Shown: positions 53,177-62,445, counted from the first letter of the stretch. The stretch is 64,000 nt of DNA from Clostridia bacterium (GCA_024404025.1 JAKSQP010000014.1:1-64000), one strand, 5' to 3'. The notes: generated by a model not told the origin, from the sequence alone. A program made the numbers and translations.

Positions 53177-55759
53177 GTGAAGCTTCTTGCACTCGACGGC
53201 AACAGCATACTGAACAGAGCGTTTTACGGAATAAAACTGCTCACCACCAAAGACGGTTCAAAATTCACCAACGGCATTCAGGGCTTTCTGAATATTCTGC
53301 TCCGGCTCAAGGAAGAGGTTTCGCCGGATGCCGTTGCCATAGCCTTTGATGTTAAGGCACCCACATTCCGCCACGAAATGTATTCGGGTTATAAATCAAA
53401 CAGAAAGGGTATGCCTCCCGAACTCGCTTCGCAGATGCAGCCCCTGAAGGATATTCTTTCCGCTCTCGGATATAAGCTCATTGAAGCTCCCGGATGGGAA
53501 GCGGATGACATTCTCGGCACTCTTGCCGCCGCCTGCGGAAAAGACGATTTCTGCTATATCGCAACGGGCGACAGAGATTCGCTCCAGCTCGTTCGTGAAA
53601 ATGTCAATGTTCTGCTCGCATCAACCAAAATGGGCAGACCGCAGACCGAACGATACACAATCGAAAAAGTCAAAGAAAATTATCTCGTTGATTCCCCGGA
53701 GCTTCTCATAGATGTTAAAGCTCTTCAGGGCGACACTTCGGACTGCATCCCCGGAGTTGCCGGAATAGGCCCGAAAACTGCGCAGGATTTAGTCAGCCGT
53801 TACGGCACGATTGATGAAATATACGCCAAAATTGACGAGCTCGATATCAAGCAGGGCGTTCACGATAAGCTTGTAAATGATAAAGAAAACGCATATTTAA
53901 GCCGCACTCTCGGCATGATAAGAACCGATGCTCCGATTGATCCGGTTTATTCCGGTTATGTTCCCGAAGAGGCTGATGCTTTCAGAGTTACTTCTCTTCT
54001 TGCAGAGCTTGAAATGTTCAAAATGATCGAAAGGCTCAATCTGAAAGCTGCTCCGTCTGCGGCAAAGGCCGAAGAAACCGAATCGGTTTCTTATGAGCTT
54101 TATGAGCAGCAGGATTTAAAGCTCCTTCTGAATTCTCTCAAAAAAGAAGAAAAAGCATATTTCATCTTTGACAGCGGCATTTTTTATTTTGCAAGAGAAA
54201 ACGGAGTTGCTTTTGTCAACCCCGAAAATGAAGAATATGCCGGATTCTGCTCTGATTTTCTTTTTGAAAAGAGCATTGAAAAATTCACCTATAACTGCAA
54301 AAAGCTCTACTCATTTTTCTATAATTACAGAAACGATATTGATATAAATTCCGTCTGCGGAGATGCGATGCTTTCTGCTTATGTTATCAATCCCTCATCA
54401 GGCGCATACGACCTTAAACGGATCATCTCGGAATATGCTCTCTGCGAAATCCCGGACGGTGCGGACGAAAACGCATTCTTTACCGCAAACCTGCCGAAAG
54501 CATTTGCCGCTATGGACAAGCTCATTGAAGACTGCGGCCAAACAAGGCTGCTCAAAGAAATTGAGCTTCCGCTTGCGAGAGTGCTTTCATCAATGGAATG
54601 CGAAGGCTTCCTTGTTGATGCCAAAGGCATAGAAGAATACGGCAAAAAGCTTGCCGGAAGAATTGACGAGGTCACGGCGGAAATTTATAACGAGGTCGGA
54701 TGTGAATTCAACCTTAATTCTCCGAAACAGCTCGGAGAAGCACTTTTTGAAAAGATGGGAATTCCGTCAAAGAAGAAAACCAAAAGCGGATATTCAACAA
54801 GCGCCGAGGTGCTTGAAGGTCTTGCGGAGGATTATCCTGCCGTTGCAAAGATCCTTGAATACAGAAAGCTTGCAAAGCTCAAATCAACATATTGCGACGG
54901 TCTGCTCAAAGTCATCGGAGAAGACGGAAGAATCCGTTCCTCCCTCAATCAGACGGAAACAAGAACAGGAAGAATTTCTTCAACCGAGCCGAATCTTCAA
55001 AATATTCCCGTTCGTTCGGAACTCGGCAGAGAGCTGCGCAAATTTTTCATTGCGGCTGACGGAAACACACTCATCGATGCCGACTATTCGCAGATCGAGC
55101 TTCGTGTTCTCGCTCATATCGCAAACGATAAAAATATGCTTTCCGCATTCAACAACGGCGATGATATTCACGCAATCACCGCCTCGCAGGTTTTCAATAT
55201 GCCTCTTATGATGGTCACTCCGCTTATGAGAAGCAGAGCAAAGGCAGTCAATTTCGGCATCGTTTACGGAATCGGCGCATTCTCGCTCGCAAAAGACATA
55301 GGAGTTACAAGAGCCGAAGCGGACAGCTACATCAAGGGTTATCTTGCAAATTTCAGCGGAGTTGCAAAATATATGAAAGATATTGTTGAAAAGGCAAAAG
55401 AGCAGGGCTATGTTTCAACCGAATTTGCAAGAAGAAGATACCTGCCTGAATTAAGCTCTTCAAACGGTATGCTCCGTGCGTTCGGAGAAAGAGTTGCGCT
55501 CAACGCTCCGATTCAGGGAACGGCGGCAGACATCATCAAAATAGCTATGATAAGAGTCTGGCAGAGGCTCCGTGACGAACATTTCAAAGCAAAGCTCATA
55601 ATGCAGGTCCACGATGAACTGATTGTTGAGGCTCCCGAAGAAGAAGCAAAAAAAGTTTCTGCAATAGTCAAAAACGAAATGGAAAATGCGGTCAGAATGA
55701 GGGCGGCGATGCTCGCAGAGGTCGGCATCGGCAAAACCTGGTATGACTCAAAAGGATAA
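53177..55759 (+). CDS. polA: DNA polymerase I
   Basis: PolA (860 residues) fills gaps and removes RNA primers. The N-terminal 5'-3' exonuclease domain starts LLALDGNSILNRAFYGI and includes PGWEADDILGTLA and GVAGIGPKTAQ. The middle region (about 300-460) lacks a clear set of 3'-5' exonuclease acids, so proofreading is probably absent, as in Bacillus. The polymerase domain has DYSQIELRVLAHIA (motif A), RSRAKAVNFGIVYGIG (O helix) and MQVHDELIVEAP (motif C). The start is GTG at 53177 after GAGGTGAT. A TATAAT at 53137-53142 may be the -10 box but has no good -35. Confidence 0.97.
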   Translation: MKLLALDGNSILNRAFYGIKLLTTKDGSKFTNGIQGFLNILLRLKEEVSPDAVAIAFDVKAPTFRHEMYSGYKSNRKGMPPELASQMQPLKDILSALGYKLIEAPGWEADDILGTLAAACGKDDFCYIATGDRDSLQLVRENVNVLLASTKMGRPQTERYTIEKVKENYLVDSPELLIDVKALQGDTSDCIPGVAGIGPKTAQDLVSRYGTIDEIYAKIDELDIKQGVHDKLVNDKENAYLSRTLGMIRTDAPIDPVYSGYVPEEADAFRVTSLLAELEMFKMIERLNLKAAPSAAKAEETESVSYELYEQQDLKLLLNSLKKEEKAYFIFDSGIFYFARENGVAFVNPENEEYAGFCSDFLFEKSIEKFTYNCKKLYSFFYNYRNDIDINSVCGDAMLSAYVINPSSGAYDLKRIISEYALCEIPDGADENAFFTANLPKAFAAMDKLIEDCGQTRLLKEIELPLARVLSSMECEGFLVDAKGIEEYGKKLAGRIDEVTAEIYNEVGCEFNLNSPKQLGEALFEKMGIPSKKKTKSGYSTSAEVLEGLAEDYPAVAKILEYRKLAKLKSTYCDGLLKVIGEDGRIRSSLNQTETRTGRISSTEPNLQNIPVRSELGRELRKFFIAADGNTLIDADYSQIELRVLAHIANDKNMLSAFNNGDDIHAITASQVFNMPLMMVTPLMRSRAKAVNFGIVYGIGAFSLAKDIGVTRAEADSYIKGYLANFSGVAKYMKDIVEKAKEQGYVSTEFARRRYLPELSSSNGMLRAFGERVALNAPIQGTAADIIKIAMIRVWQRLRDEHFKAKLIMQVHDELIVEAPEEEAKKVSAIVKNEMENAVRMRAAMLAEVGIGKTWYDSKG

Positions 55760-55762
55760 AAT

Positions 55763-56194
55763 ATGAAAATTTTATTTGTATGCACAGGCAATACTTGCAG
55801 AAGTCCCATGGCAGAGGGCATATTCAGAATGCTGCTTAAGGACAGAGGCGTTGACGGAATCGAATGTTCAAGCGCAGGTCTTTTCGCAATGACGGGCGAC
55901 GAGGTGACGCCCAACGCCGCAAAGGCGGTTGAACGCTTCGGGGTTGATATTTCCTCCCACAGAGCAAGAAGAATAACCGCCTGTCTGCTCGACGAAACGG
56001 ATAAATTCGTCTGCATGACGGGTCAGCACGCTGCAAGCCTTTCGATGTATGTTCCGTCAGAAAAGATAACCGTGCTCGACGACGGAATATTTGATCCGTT
56101 CGGCGGCGACCTTGAAAAATATATGCTCTGCGCATCGGCAATCAAGGAAAGCCTTGTTGCGCAGTTTGATGAAATTACGGCGGTGACGGAATGA
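55763..56194 (+). CDS. ywlE: low-molecular-weight phosphatase, YwlE-type protein-arginine phosphatase candidate
   Basis: A 143-residue enzyme of the low-molecular-weight protein tyrosine phosphatase fold. The P-loop CTGNTCRS (Cys7 to Ser14) has Thr11, the residue that in Bacillus YwlE favours phospho-arginine over phospho-tyrosine; ordinary members of the family usually have Ile there. The Asp of DPFGGD serves as general acid. It follows polA by 3 bases and overlaps rimI by 4. With McsB in the same window it could remove the arginine marks. Confidence 0.88.
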   Translation: MKILFVCTGNTCRSPMAEGIFRMLLKDRGVDGIECSSAGLFAMTGDEVTPNAAKAVERFGVDISSHRARRITACLLDETDKFVCMTGQHAASLSMYVPSEKITVLDDGIFDPFGGDLEKYMLCASAIKESLVAQFDEITAVTE

Positions 56195-56634
56195 ATTACG
56201 AAATTCTGCCGATGAGAGAAAGCGACATTCACGGAATAGTTTCGCTTGAAAACGAATGCTTTTCATCTCCCTGGACATACGAAGGAATCGAAGAGGAGCT
56301 TCATAACCCCGATTCTCATTTTCTCTGCGCAAAGGGCGAAAAAATTATGGGATATATCGGAATTCAGGAAATCTGCGGCGAAGCATATATAACCAACATT
56401 GCCGTCAGCGGCGAATTCAGACGAAACGGAATCGCAAGAAAGCTTCTCGCCGAAGCCTGCATAGGCGCCGGCGAAAGAAAATGCGAATTCATCACTCTTG
56501 AGGTCAGAGAAAGCAACCTCCCCGCAATTTCTCTTTATGAATCCGAAGGCTTTGAAAAGGTCGGAATCAGAAAAAATTTCTATTCACGCCCAACCGAAAA
56601 CGGAATCATCTATACTAAATTTCTCACGAGGTAA
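56191..56634 (+). CDS. rimI: ribosomal-protein-alanine N-acetyltransferase RimI
   Basis: A 147-residue GNAT acetyltransferase. AYITNIAVSGEFRRNGIARKLL is the acetyl-CoA-binding core and LEVRESNLPAISLYESEGFEKVG completes it. RimI acetylates the N terminus of ribosomal protein S18 in E. coli; Firmicute members are named by homology. It overlaps the phosphatase gene by 4 bases and is 4 bases before tsaD, the usual neighbour. Confidence 0.92.
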   Translation: MNYEILPMRESDIHGIVSLENECFSSPWTYEGIEEELHNPDSHFLCAKGEKIMGYIGIQEICGEAYITNIAVSGEFRRNGIARKLLAEACIGAGERKCEFITLEVRESNLPAISLYESEGFEKVGIRKNFYSRPTENGIIYTKFLTR

Positions 56635-56638
56635 TCCA

Positions 56639-57649
56639 ATGAAAATTCTTGCAATTGAATCCTCCTGCGACGAAACAGCCGCCGCCGTTGTTGAAGACGG
56701 AAGAAAGGTGCTTTCAAGCGTTATCGCTTCGCAGGTCAAAGAACATATCGTTTACGGCGGAGTTGTGCCCGAAATCGCTTCGAGAATGCACGCTCAGGCA
56801 ATCAGCGGAGTAGTAAAAAAAGCAATGGACGATGCAGGTCTCGGATATTCCGACCTTGACGCCATTGCCGTTACCTATGCTCCCGGACTTATCGGAGCGC
56901 TGCTTGTGGGAGTCAATTTTGCAAAAGGGCTTTCCTATTCAACCGGCCTTCCGCTCGTGCCCGTTCACCATCTGCGCTCTCACATCGCCGCAAACTACAT
57001 AACCTCTCCCGAGCTTGAACCGCCGTTTCTCTGCCTTGTTGTTTCGGGCGGCCACAGCCACATAGTTGCGGTCAATGACTACACGGATTTCACCATAATC
57101 GGCAGAACGAGAGACGATGCCGCAGGCGAATGCATGGATAAATCCGCAAGGGCAATGGGTCTTGATTATCCCGGCGGACTTAATCTTGACAGAATCAGCA
57201 AAACCGGCGACCCGAAGGCATTTAAATTCCCCCATCCGAGGGTTGACGGAAGCGAATATGATTTCAGCTTTTCGGGGCTTAAAACCGCCGTTGTCAACAC
57301 CATTCACAACGCAAAGCAAAAGGGCGTTGAAATCAGCATTCCCGATCTCGGCGCAAGCTGCATCGAAACAGTTACCGACTGCCTTGTGAACAATACCGTT
57401 AAAGCTGCCGAAAATTTCGGGTTCTCAAAAATATGCCTTGCAGGCGGCGTTTCGGCAAATTCAAGGCTTCGTGAAAGAATGACGGAGGTCTGCGCTCAAA
57501 AGGGATGGCAGATCTATATGCCACAGCTTTCGCTCTGCGGAGATAACGCCGCAATGGTCGGCGCTCAGGGATATTATGAATTCATAAACGGCAATGTTGC
57601 TTCGCTCGATCTGAACGCTTATGCTACAATGCCGATTGACGAGAAATAA
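56639..57649 (+). CDS. tsaD: tRNA N6-adenosine threonylcarbamoyltransferase TsaD
   Basis: TsaD (336 residues) transfers the threonylcarbamoyl group to A37 of tRNAs reading ANN codons. ILAIESSCDETAAAVVEDGR, the metal-binding HHLRSHIAANY, SGGHSHIVAV and a late CGDNAAMVGAQG are characteristic. ATG 56639 follows the rimI stop closely; an in-frame start at 56498 would lie within rimI. The partner tsaB and tsaE genes are not here, although they often sit next to rimI-tsaD. Confidence 0.97.
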   Translation: MKILAIESSCDETAAAVVEDGRKVLSSVIASQVKEHIVYGGVVPEIASRMHAQAISGVVKKAMDDAGLGYSDLDAIAVTYAPGLIGALLVGVNFAKGLSYSTGLPLVPVHHLRSHIAANYITSPELEPPFLCLVVSGGHSHIVAVNDYTDFTIIGRTRDDAAGECMDKSARAMGLDYPGGLNLDRISKTGDPKAFKFPHPRVDGSEYDFSFSGLKTAVVNTIHNAKQKGVEISIPDLGASCIETVTDCLVNNTVKAAENFGFSKICLAGGVSANSRLRERMTEVCAQKGWQIYMPQLSLCGDNAAMVGAQGYYEFINGNVASLDLNAYATMPIDEK

Positions 57650-57654
57650 AAGCA

Positions 57655-57699
57655 GAGGCCGGCGCATCCGTTGCCGTGATGCGTCGGTCTCATTTTTTT
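57655..57699 (+). terminator. Terminator of polA-ywlE-rimI-tsaD
   Basis: GAGGCCGGCGCATC (57655-57668) and GATGCGTCGGTCTC (57678-57691) form a 14-bp stem with two G-U pairs and a 9-base loop, followed by a run of seven Ts. Confidence 0.92.
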
Positions 57700-57736
57700 C
57701 TGTTTCCGATGAGCAAAGCCCTTTCGGATATATAAA

Positions 57737-57773
57737 CCGTTCAACGAACGGATTCTGACAGGCAGAAGTGCCT
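57737..57773 (-). terminator. Paired hairpins after the 42-codon gene, probable terminator
   Basis: On the minus strand an AGGCA/TGCCT hairpin (57760-57773) directly follows the small gene's stop, then CCGTTC/GAACGG (57737-57751) followed by TTTATAT. The second could terminate transcription, though its T-run is imperfect. Confidence 0.5.
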
Positions 57774-57776
57774 TTC

Positions 57777-57905
57777 TCAACCACGGAGAAGAGCATCAAG
57801 CTCAAAGATTTTGAAAAGCTTTCTGATTGTCATGAACTTCTTCTCACTTTCGATTTCATCGATGAGTTCAAGTTCCTTTGCGTAGATAAGCTCTGAATCG
57901 TTCAT
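57777..57905 (-). CDS. unrecognised 42-residue small protein
   Basis: A very short gene encoding 42 residues, charged and probably all-helical: it begins NDSELIYAKELELIDEIESE, continues with KKFMTIRKLFKIFELDALLRG and has no membrane helix or cysteine. Support for a real gene is the full set of signals: a near-consensus promoter, AAGGA 8 bases before ATG 57905, and hairpins after the stop. An in-frame ATG at 57914 is possible. I do not recognise a family; a Spo0E-like or other small regulatory protein is a thought only. The 532-base stretch 57650-58181 holds only this gene, the tsaD terminator and the repeats listed separately. Confidence 0.6.
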   Translation of the reverse strand: MNDSELIYAKELELIDEIESEKKFMTIRKLFKIFELDALLRG

Positions 57906-57936
57906 TTCATTCATCCTTTCTTTCTTTGATGTCTTT

Positions 57937-57964
57937 ATTATACTCACTTTTCCAAGAAAGTCAA
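57937..57964 (-). promoter_or_regulatory. Promoter of the 42-codon gene
   Basis: On the minus strand TTGACT (57959-57964) and TATAAT (57937-57942) are 16 bases apart, placing the start of transcription near 57930 and the start codon about 25 bases further on. Confidence 0.78.
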
Positions 57965-57971
57965 GTCATTA

Positions 57972-58088
57972 TGCACAAATGATAATGCGCTTATTTATGC
58001 ACAATGCACAAATATTAAACAACATCAAATTATAACAGGACAATAAAAAACGGAAAAGGCATTCAGAATATTGTGTGCATATTGCACA
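57972..58088. repeat. Cluster of TGCACA/TGTGCA elements
   Basis: TGCACA occurs at 57972-57977, 57998-58003 and 58005-58010, each as ATGCACAA, and a perfect palindrome TGTGCA-TAT-TGCACA lies at 58074-58088. The first copy is 8 bases upstream of the -35 box of the 42-codon gene. Five copies of a 6-mer in 117 bases suggest a regulator-binding region. The regulator is unknown. Confidence 0.65.
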
Positions 58089-58181
58089 ATTGATTTTGCC
58101 GATAATTGTAGAATGTGAACAACGCTTTAACAATCAGGTCGGATTGCGGAAAATAAATTTGTGAAACTTTTTTCGGAAATA

Positions 58182-58610
58182 TTAAAGATACGGGCGCATA
58201 TCCTTGCCGAGTGCTTCTTCAAGCTCGCTGATATTTCTGGCAATATCCTTTGTTGTCTGCTCTGCGCCGACATATTTATTTATATATTTATGCAGGGATT
58301 TTATCCCCATATCGCAGCCGTCTGTTACAAGGCTTGCCGCCTGCGCAGAGGTCGGGTTTATCGAAAGCTCTGCATTGATTTTCATCCAGGACATTGTTTT
58401 TGCCATCGGATTTGGCTCTTTATCATCGCTTCCGGAGTTTTCAAGCCGCTTATCAACATCAATTTCAAGCTTTTTATGCTCTGCCTTGCTGTTTGAAAGA
58501 ATCTGCTGAAACTTTTCATCTTTGACATATGGCATAATTTCGTCAATTGAATCAACCGCAGTTTTGATTCCTGCGGAGCATTCACGCAATAATTTCTGAT
58601 CATCATTCAT
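58182..58610 (-). CDS. unrecognised helical protein
   Basis: A 142-residue protein, almost entirely predicted alpha-helical, with no signal peptide or membrane helix. It opens NDDQKLLRECSAGIKTAVDS and contains KTMSWMKINAELSINPTSAQ; the pattern of four long amphipathic helices recalls ferritin-like or DUF2383-type bundles, but the usual metal ligands are not evident. ATG 58610 follows GAGGTG by about 6 bases. No clear terminator follows it, and the TGTGCA palindrome lies about 95 bases past its stop. Confidence 0.75.
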   Translation of the reverse strand: MNDDQKLLRECSAGIKTAVDSIDEIMPYVKDEKFQQILSNSKAEHKKLEIDVDKRLENSGSDDKEPNPMAKTMSWMKINAELSINPTSAQAASLVTDGCDMGIKSLHKYINKYVGAEQTTKDIARNISELEEALGKDMRPYL

Positions 58611-58667
58611 ATAAAACACCTCGGAAATATTATTGCATTTTTCTCCGTCGATATACTTTTTCCCGCA

Positions 58668-58699
58668 TTGACAATTTTTTCATTTTGATTTATTATAAT
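58668..58699 (+). promoter_or_regulatory. Promoter of the amidohydrolase-2 family gene
   Basis: TTGACA (58668-58673) is followed 17 bases later by TATTAT (58691-58696), overlapping a TATAAT (58694-58699). A CCGGAGGAG ribosome site and an ATG follow within 20 bases, so the leader is very short. Confidence 0.75.
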
Positions 58700-58716
58700 T
58701 TCCGGAGGAGATAATT

Positions 58717-59511
58717 ATGATTTTTGCAAACCACGCTCATGTTTTTCCCGAAGAAGTCAGACCCGACGGCTCCGTTGACAGGCTCATGGCGCTTATGGAC
58801 GATTGCGGAATTGACAAAGCTGTTGCCTTTGCTCCGTTTGCAGACCGCCTTGAAGAAGCCGGATTTGAAGAGGCTCCGAACGAATGGCTGGCAAAAGCCA
58901 TCAAGGGCAATGACAGACTCGTCGGCTTCGGCACGGTCGATTTTAAAAAGAATCTCAAAGATGAGGTTGACCGCATAGCCGACCTCGGATTCAAGGGAAT
59001 CAAGATGCATCCGCCTTATCAGGAATTCGTTATCGACGGCGAAGAGGCTTTTCAGGTTTATGAAAGAGCCGAGGAGCTCGGTCTTTTCATTTCGTTCCAC
59101 GCCGGAATGCACTGGCACAGACTTCGTGACAACAGAGTTATTCTCTTTGACGAGGTCGCATGGAACTTCCCGAAGCTCAGGTTCAGCCTTGAACACATCG
59201 GCGGCTATCATTTCTTCAACGAAGGACTTGCCGTTATGTGCAACAATTCACGCAAGGGCGATGACTATGTTTTCGCAGGATGGACAACCATCAGAGACCG
59301 TTACGGCAAATCAGCCTGGGCTCTGACCGATGAACAGCTCGAAACCGTTATTCTTCAGACCGGCGAAAACAGAAGTATCTTCGGACTTGATTTCCCTTAT
59401 TGCAAAGCCGACGATATCAAATGGGATATTGAAAGAATCAACCGCCTCAACATTTCAGAAGAATGCAAGTCAAAAATTCTCGGCGGAACGCTCGAAAAGC
59501 TGATGAAATAA
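58717..59511 (+). CDS. amidohydrolase-2 (COG2159) family protein
   Basis: A 264-residue TIM-barrel hydrolase. IFANHAHVFPEE supplies a variant of the first metal-binding HxH motif, FKGIKMHPPYQEF lies in the middle, SFHAGMHW and SLEHIGGYHFF supply later His ligands, and GLDFPYCKADD has the terminal Asp. COG2159 includes decarboxylases and lactonases; the substrate is unknown. It is a single-gene unit with its own promoter and a shared terminator. Confidence 0.83.
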   Translation: MIFANHAHVFPEEVRPDGSVDRLMALMDDCGIDKAVAFAPFADRLEEAGFEEAPNEWLAKAIKGNDRLVGFGTVDFKKNLKDEVDRIADLGFKGIKMHPPYQEFVIDGEEAFQVYERAEELGLFISFHAGMHWHRLRDNRVILFDEVAWNFPKLRFSLEHIGGYHFFNEGLAVMCNNSRKGDDYVFAGWTTIRDRYGKSAWALTDEQLETVILQTGENRSIFGLDFPYCKADDIKWDIERINRLNISEECKSKILGGTLEKLMK

Positions 59512-59523
59512 ACCGTATATAAC

Positions 59524-59554
59524 AAAAGCGCCGTATCGCTGATACGGCGCTTTT
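59524..59554. terminator. Bidirectional terminator between the amidohydrolase gene and rpoD
   Basis: AAAAGCGCCGTATC (59524-59537) pairs with GATACGGCGCTTTT (59541-59554), a perfect 14-bp stem with a 3-base loop and A/T runs on both sides. Confidence 0.93.
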
Positions 59555-59561
59555 AATCTTT

Positions 59562-60647
59562 TTAATCAAGGAAATCCTTGAGCTTTTTGCTTCTGCTCGG
59601 ATGGCGAAGCTTGCGCAATGCCTTTGCTTCGATCTGGCGGATACGTTCACGGGTAACATTGAACTTTGCGCCGACCTCTTCAAGAGTATGAGGATGGCCG
59701 CCCTCAAGGCCGAATCTTAAGCGAAGGACCTGGGCTTCTCTCGGAGTGAGAGTTTTGAGAACATCATCAAGCTGTTCTTTAAGGAGCATCATTGAAGCAG
59801 CGTCTGCGGGAGCGGGAGCTTCATCATCGGGAATGAAATCGCCGAGATGGCTGTCTTCCTCTTCGCCGATGGGCGTTTCAAGCGAAACGGGCTCCTGGGC
59901 AACACGGAGAATTTCACGAACCTTTTCAACCGGCATTTCAAGCTCTTTTGCAATTTCCTCTGCGGTCGGGTCTCTGCCGTTCTTATGAAGAAGCTGGCTG
60001 TTTGTCTTCTTGACCTTGTTGATGGTTTCAACCATGTGAACGGGAATTCGGATAGTTCTTGCCTGGTCGGCAATGGCTCTTGTGATAGCCTGGCGAATCC
60101 ACCATGTTGCATAGGTTGAGAATTTGAAGCCCTTTGTGTAATCAAACTTATCAACCGCTTTGATAAGGCCGAGGTTGCCTTCCTGAATCAGATCAAGGAA
60201 CTGCATTCCTCTGCCGACATATCTTTTCGCAATGCTGACAACAAGGCGGAGATTGGCTTCCGCAAGTCTCTGCTTTGCTTTAGGATCATCGCTTGAAATT
60301 CTGATCGCAAGCTCAATTTCCTCTTCTGCGGTAAGAAGAGGCACTCTGCCGATTTCCTTAAGATAAACCTTGACCGGGTCATCAACATTGAGAGCTTTGT
60401 CATCGCCTGCGCCGAAATCAATCGACTTCGGAATATCCACATCGAAATTCTCTATTGCATCGCTTGAAAGGTCATCAATGATTTCAACATTGTTGCTTTC
60501 AAGAGTTTCATAGAGTTTATCAAGCTCTTCGACATCGAGATTCATTTCGATGATGGCGGAATCAATTTCCTGCGTTGTAAGCTTGCCTGTGTTTTTTCCC
60601 TTTTCAATCAATGATTTGAACGGGCTCTTCTTTTCTGTTCCTTCCAT
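59562..60647 (-). CDS. rpoD: RNA polymerase primary sigma factor
   Basis: The housekeeping sigma factor (SigA, 361 residues), which recognises the TTGACA/TATAAT promoters seen throughout this window. Region 1.1 is short, [20 protein letters not shown] is region 1.2, [20 protein letters not shown] to [16 protein letters not shown] is region 2, and [20 protein letters not shown] is region 4.2. ATG 60647 is 5 bases past the dnaG stop; an in-frame GTG at 60656 overlaps dnaG. It is last in dgt-dnaG-rpoD. Confidence 0.98.
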   Translation of the reverse strand: MEGTEKKSPFKSLIEKGKNTGKLTTQEIDSAIIEMNLDVEELDKLYETLESNNVEIIDDLSSDAIENFDVDIPKSIDFGAGDDKALNVDDPVKVYLKEIGRVPLLTAEEEIELAIRISSDDPKAKQRLAEANLRLVVSIAKRYVGRGMQFLDLIQEGNLGLIKAVDKFDYTKGFKFSTYATWWIRQAITRAIADQARTIRIPVHMVETINKVKKTNSQLLHKNGRDPTAEEIAKELEMPVEKVREILRVAQEPVSLETPIGEEEDSHLGDFIPDDEAPAPADAASMMLLKEQLDDVLKTLTPREAQVLRLRFGLEGGHPHTLEEVGAKFNVTRERIRQIEAKALRKLRHPSRSKKLKDFLD

Positions 60648-60652
60648 TAATC

Positions 60653-62422
60653 TCACATCCTATTCTGTTTTTTCTTAAATAATTCGAGAAATTCTTCGTC
60701 GCTTACGGAAGCTACATCCGAAACAACGGGAGCATTTTTTTCTTTGAGGACCGCAATGCAGTCTTCACATTCTTTGACAGTATTATTCAGATTTTTCGAT
60801 ATATGAAACATCCTCGTTACCGAATCCATTTCCTCCGGCGAAAAATCTTTTGCAAAAAGGCTTAATTCGGGGTCAAGACCCGATTCAAGCTTATCGGCAA
60901 GGCATTCATAAACCCTCTTATTGAATGCGGTCACAAAATCACCGGGCGAAAGATCATCCTTGATTTTATTATAAAAATCGGGATTGCGCATCAGCGACGA
61001 AATGAGAGTTTCTTCCGCTCTTGCCGCCCTTAAGTTCGCCTGCCGCTCCGGATTGTTTTTATCTTCAAAGCTTTTTGAAAGCATTGTTTCCTGCTCTCTG
61101 CGCCTGCGTTCATCATCGCTTCTGCGAAGCTTTGATCTTGCAGACTTTATCTGCGCCTTGATGCTTTCGGTATTTACGCCGAGCTCGTTTGAGAGCCTTG
61201 TGGCGTATATATCGCATTCAATTTCTCCGCATTCGGCGAGGATCTGCGTTGCCGCAAGAAGAAATTTCAGCTTGCCGTCATCCGTCAGAAGATTATATTT
61301 TTCCCGTTCCTGAAGAATACGGTATTCGGTTTTGTTTGCCGATTCATTTAAAAGAGCAGCAAATCTTTCTTTTCCGTGAGTGCGGATGATTTCATCGGCA
61401 TCCTTGCCGCCGCTCATAGTCACTACCCGGAGCTTAAGGCCCGTTCTGCCGAGAACATTGAGAGCCTTTTTTGTTGCCTCTCTTCCGGCGCCGTCGTTAT
61501 CATAGCAGATAATGACCTCTTCGGCATATCTTGAAAGCAGGTTGGCCTGCTCCGGAGTAAATGCCGTGCCCAGGCCGGCAACGGCGTTGCCGAATCCTGC
61601 CTGGTGAAGAGCGATAACATCCATATATCCCTCAACAAGAATAAGCTTGTTATCGTTGGCGTTCTTTGCAAAATTCAGAGCAAAAACGCCGCTTCCCTTT
61701 TTATAAACAAGAGTATCACCCGTGTTGATATATTTCGGCTTTGAATCGTCAAGCACCCGTCCGCCGAATGCAACAACATTGCCCCGCAGGTCAATTATCG
61801 GAAAGATAACTCTGTTTCGGTATTTATCGTAATAATTTGTTTTTCCGTTTTTCTCCGAACGGATGGCAAGGTCTGCAAAAACAAGCTCCTGCTCGCTGTA
61901 TCCCTTGGATTTCATGTAATTTATGAGCTGACGCCAGTCATCCGGTGCATATCCGAGGCCGAATTTCGTTATAGTATTCGGCGAAAGACCTCTTTTTATA
62001 AAATAATCATAAGCTTCCCGGTTTTTCGGATCGGTCAGACAGGCATTAAAGAATCTTGCCGCTTCTCTGTTTGCCGCAAGGATTCTCATTCTCTTCTTTG
62101 AAAGAGTATCGTCATAACCGTCCTCCGGCATCGGCATTCCCGCCATCTGCGCAACGGATTTAACGGCTTCAACATAATCGAGATTTTCGATTCTTCTTAT
62201 GAAAGTTATAACATCTCCGCCGGCTCCGCAGCCGAAGCAGTAAAACGAGCGGGTGTCCGGATAAACGGTAAATGACGGCGTTTTCTCATTATGAAACGGG
62301 CACAGACCCGTGAGCGTTTTGCCTCGCCTTTTCAGATTGACATGGGAGGAAATAACCTCTTCAATATCGACTTTTTCCTGAAGCTCGTGAATAAATCTTT
62401 CGTTTATTGCCGTAACGCTCAC
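60653..62422 (-). CDS. dnaG: DNA primase
   Basis: DnaG (589 residues) makes RNA primers at the replication fork. The CHC2 zinc-binding domain has [11 protein letters not shown] and [12 protein letters not shown]. The TOPRIM domain includes [13 protein letters not shown] and [14 protein letters not shown]. The C-terminal region binds the helicase. The start is uncertain: AGGAGG directly abuts GTG 62422, which is too close. The next in-frame codons (AGC, GTT, ACG, GCA, ATA) are not standard starts, and the conserved domain begins almost at once. It lies between dgt and rpoD. Confidence 0.95.
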   Translation of the reverse strand: MSVTAINERFIHELQEKVDIEEVISSHVNLKRRGKTLTGLCPFHNEKTPSFTVYPDTRSFYCFGCGAGGDVITFIRRIENLDYVEAVKSVAQMAGMPMPEDGYDDTLSKKRMRILAANREAARFFNACLTDPKNREAYDYFIKRGLSPNTITKFGLGYAPDDWRQLINYMKSKGYSEQELVFADLAIRSEKNGKTNYYDKYRNRVIFPIIDLRGNVVAFGGRVLDDSKPKYINTGDTLVYKKGSGVFALNFAKNANDNKLILVEGYMDVIALHQAGFGNAVAGLGTAFTPEQANLLSRYAEEVIICYDNDGAGREATKKALNVLGRTGLKLRVVTMSGGKDADEIIRTHGKERFAALLNESANKTEYRILQEREKYNLLTDDGKLKFLLAATQILAECGEIECDIYATRLSNELGVNTESIKAQIKSARSKLRRSDDERRRREQETMLSKSFEDKNNPERQANLRAARAEETLISSLMRNPDFYNKIKDDLSPGDFVTAFNKRVYECLADKLESGLDPELSLFAKDFSPEEMDSVTRMFHISKNLNNTVKECEDCIAVLKEKNAPVVSDVASVSDEEFLELFKKKQNRM

Positions 62423-62445
62423 CTCCTGCCGTCAGAAATATTTTA

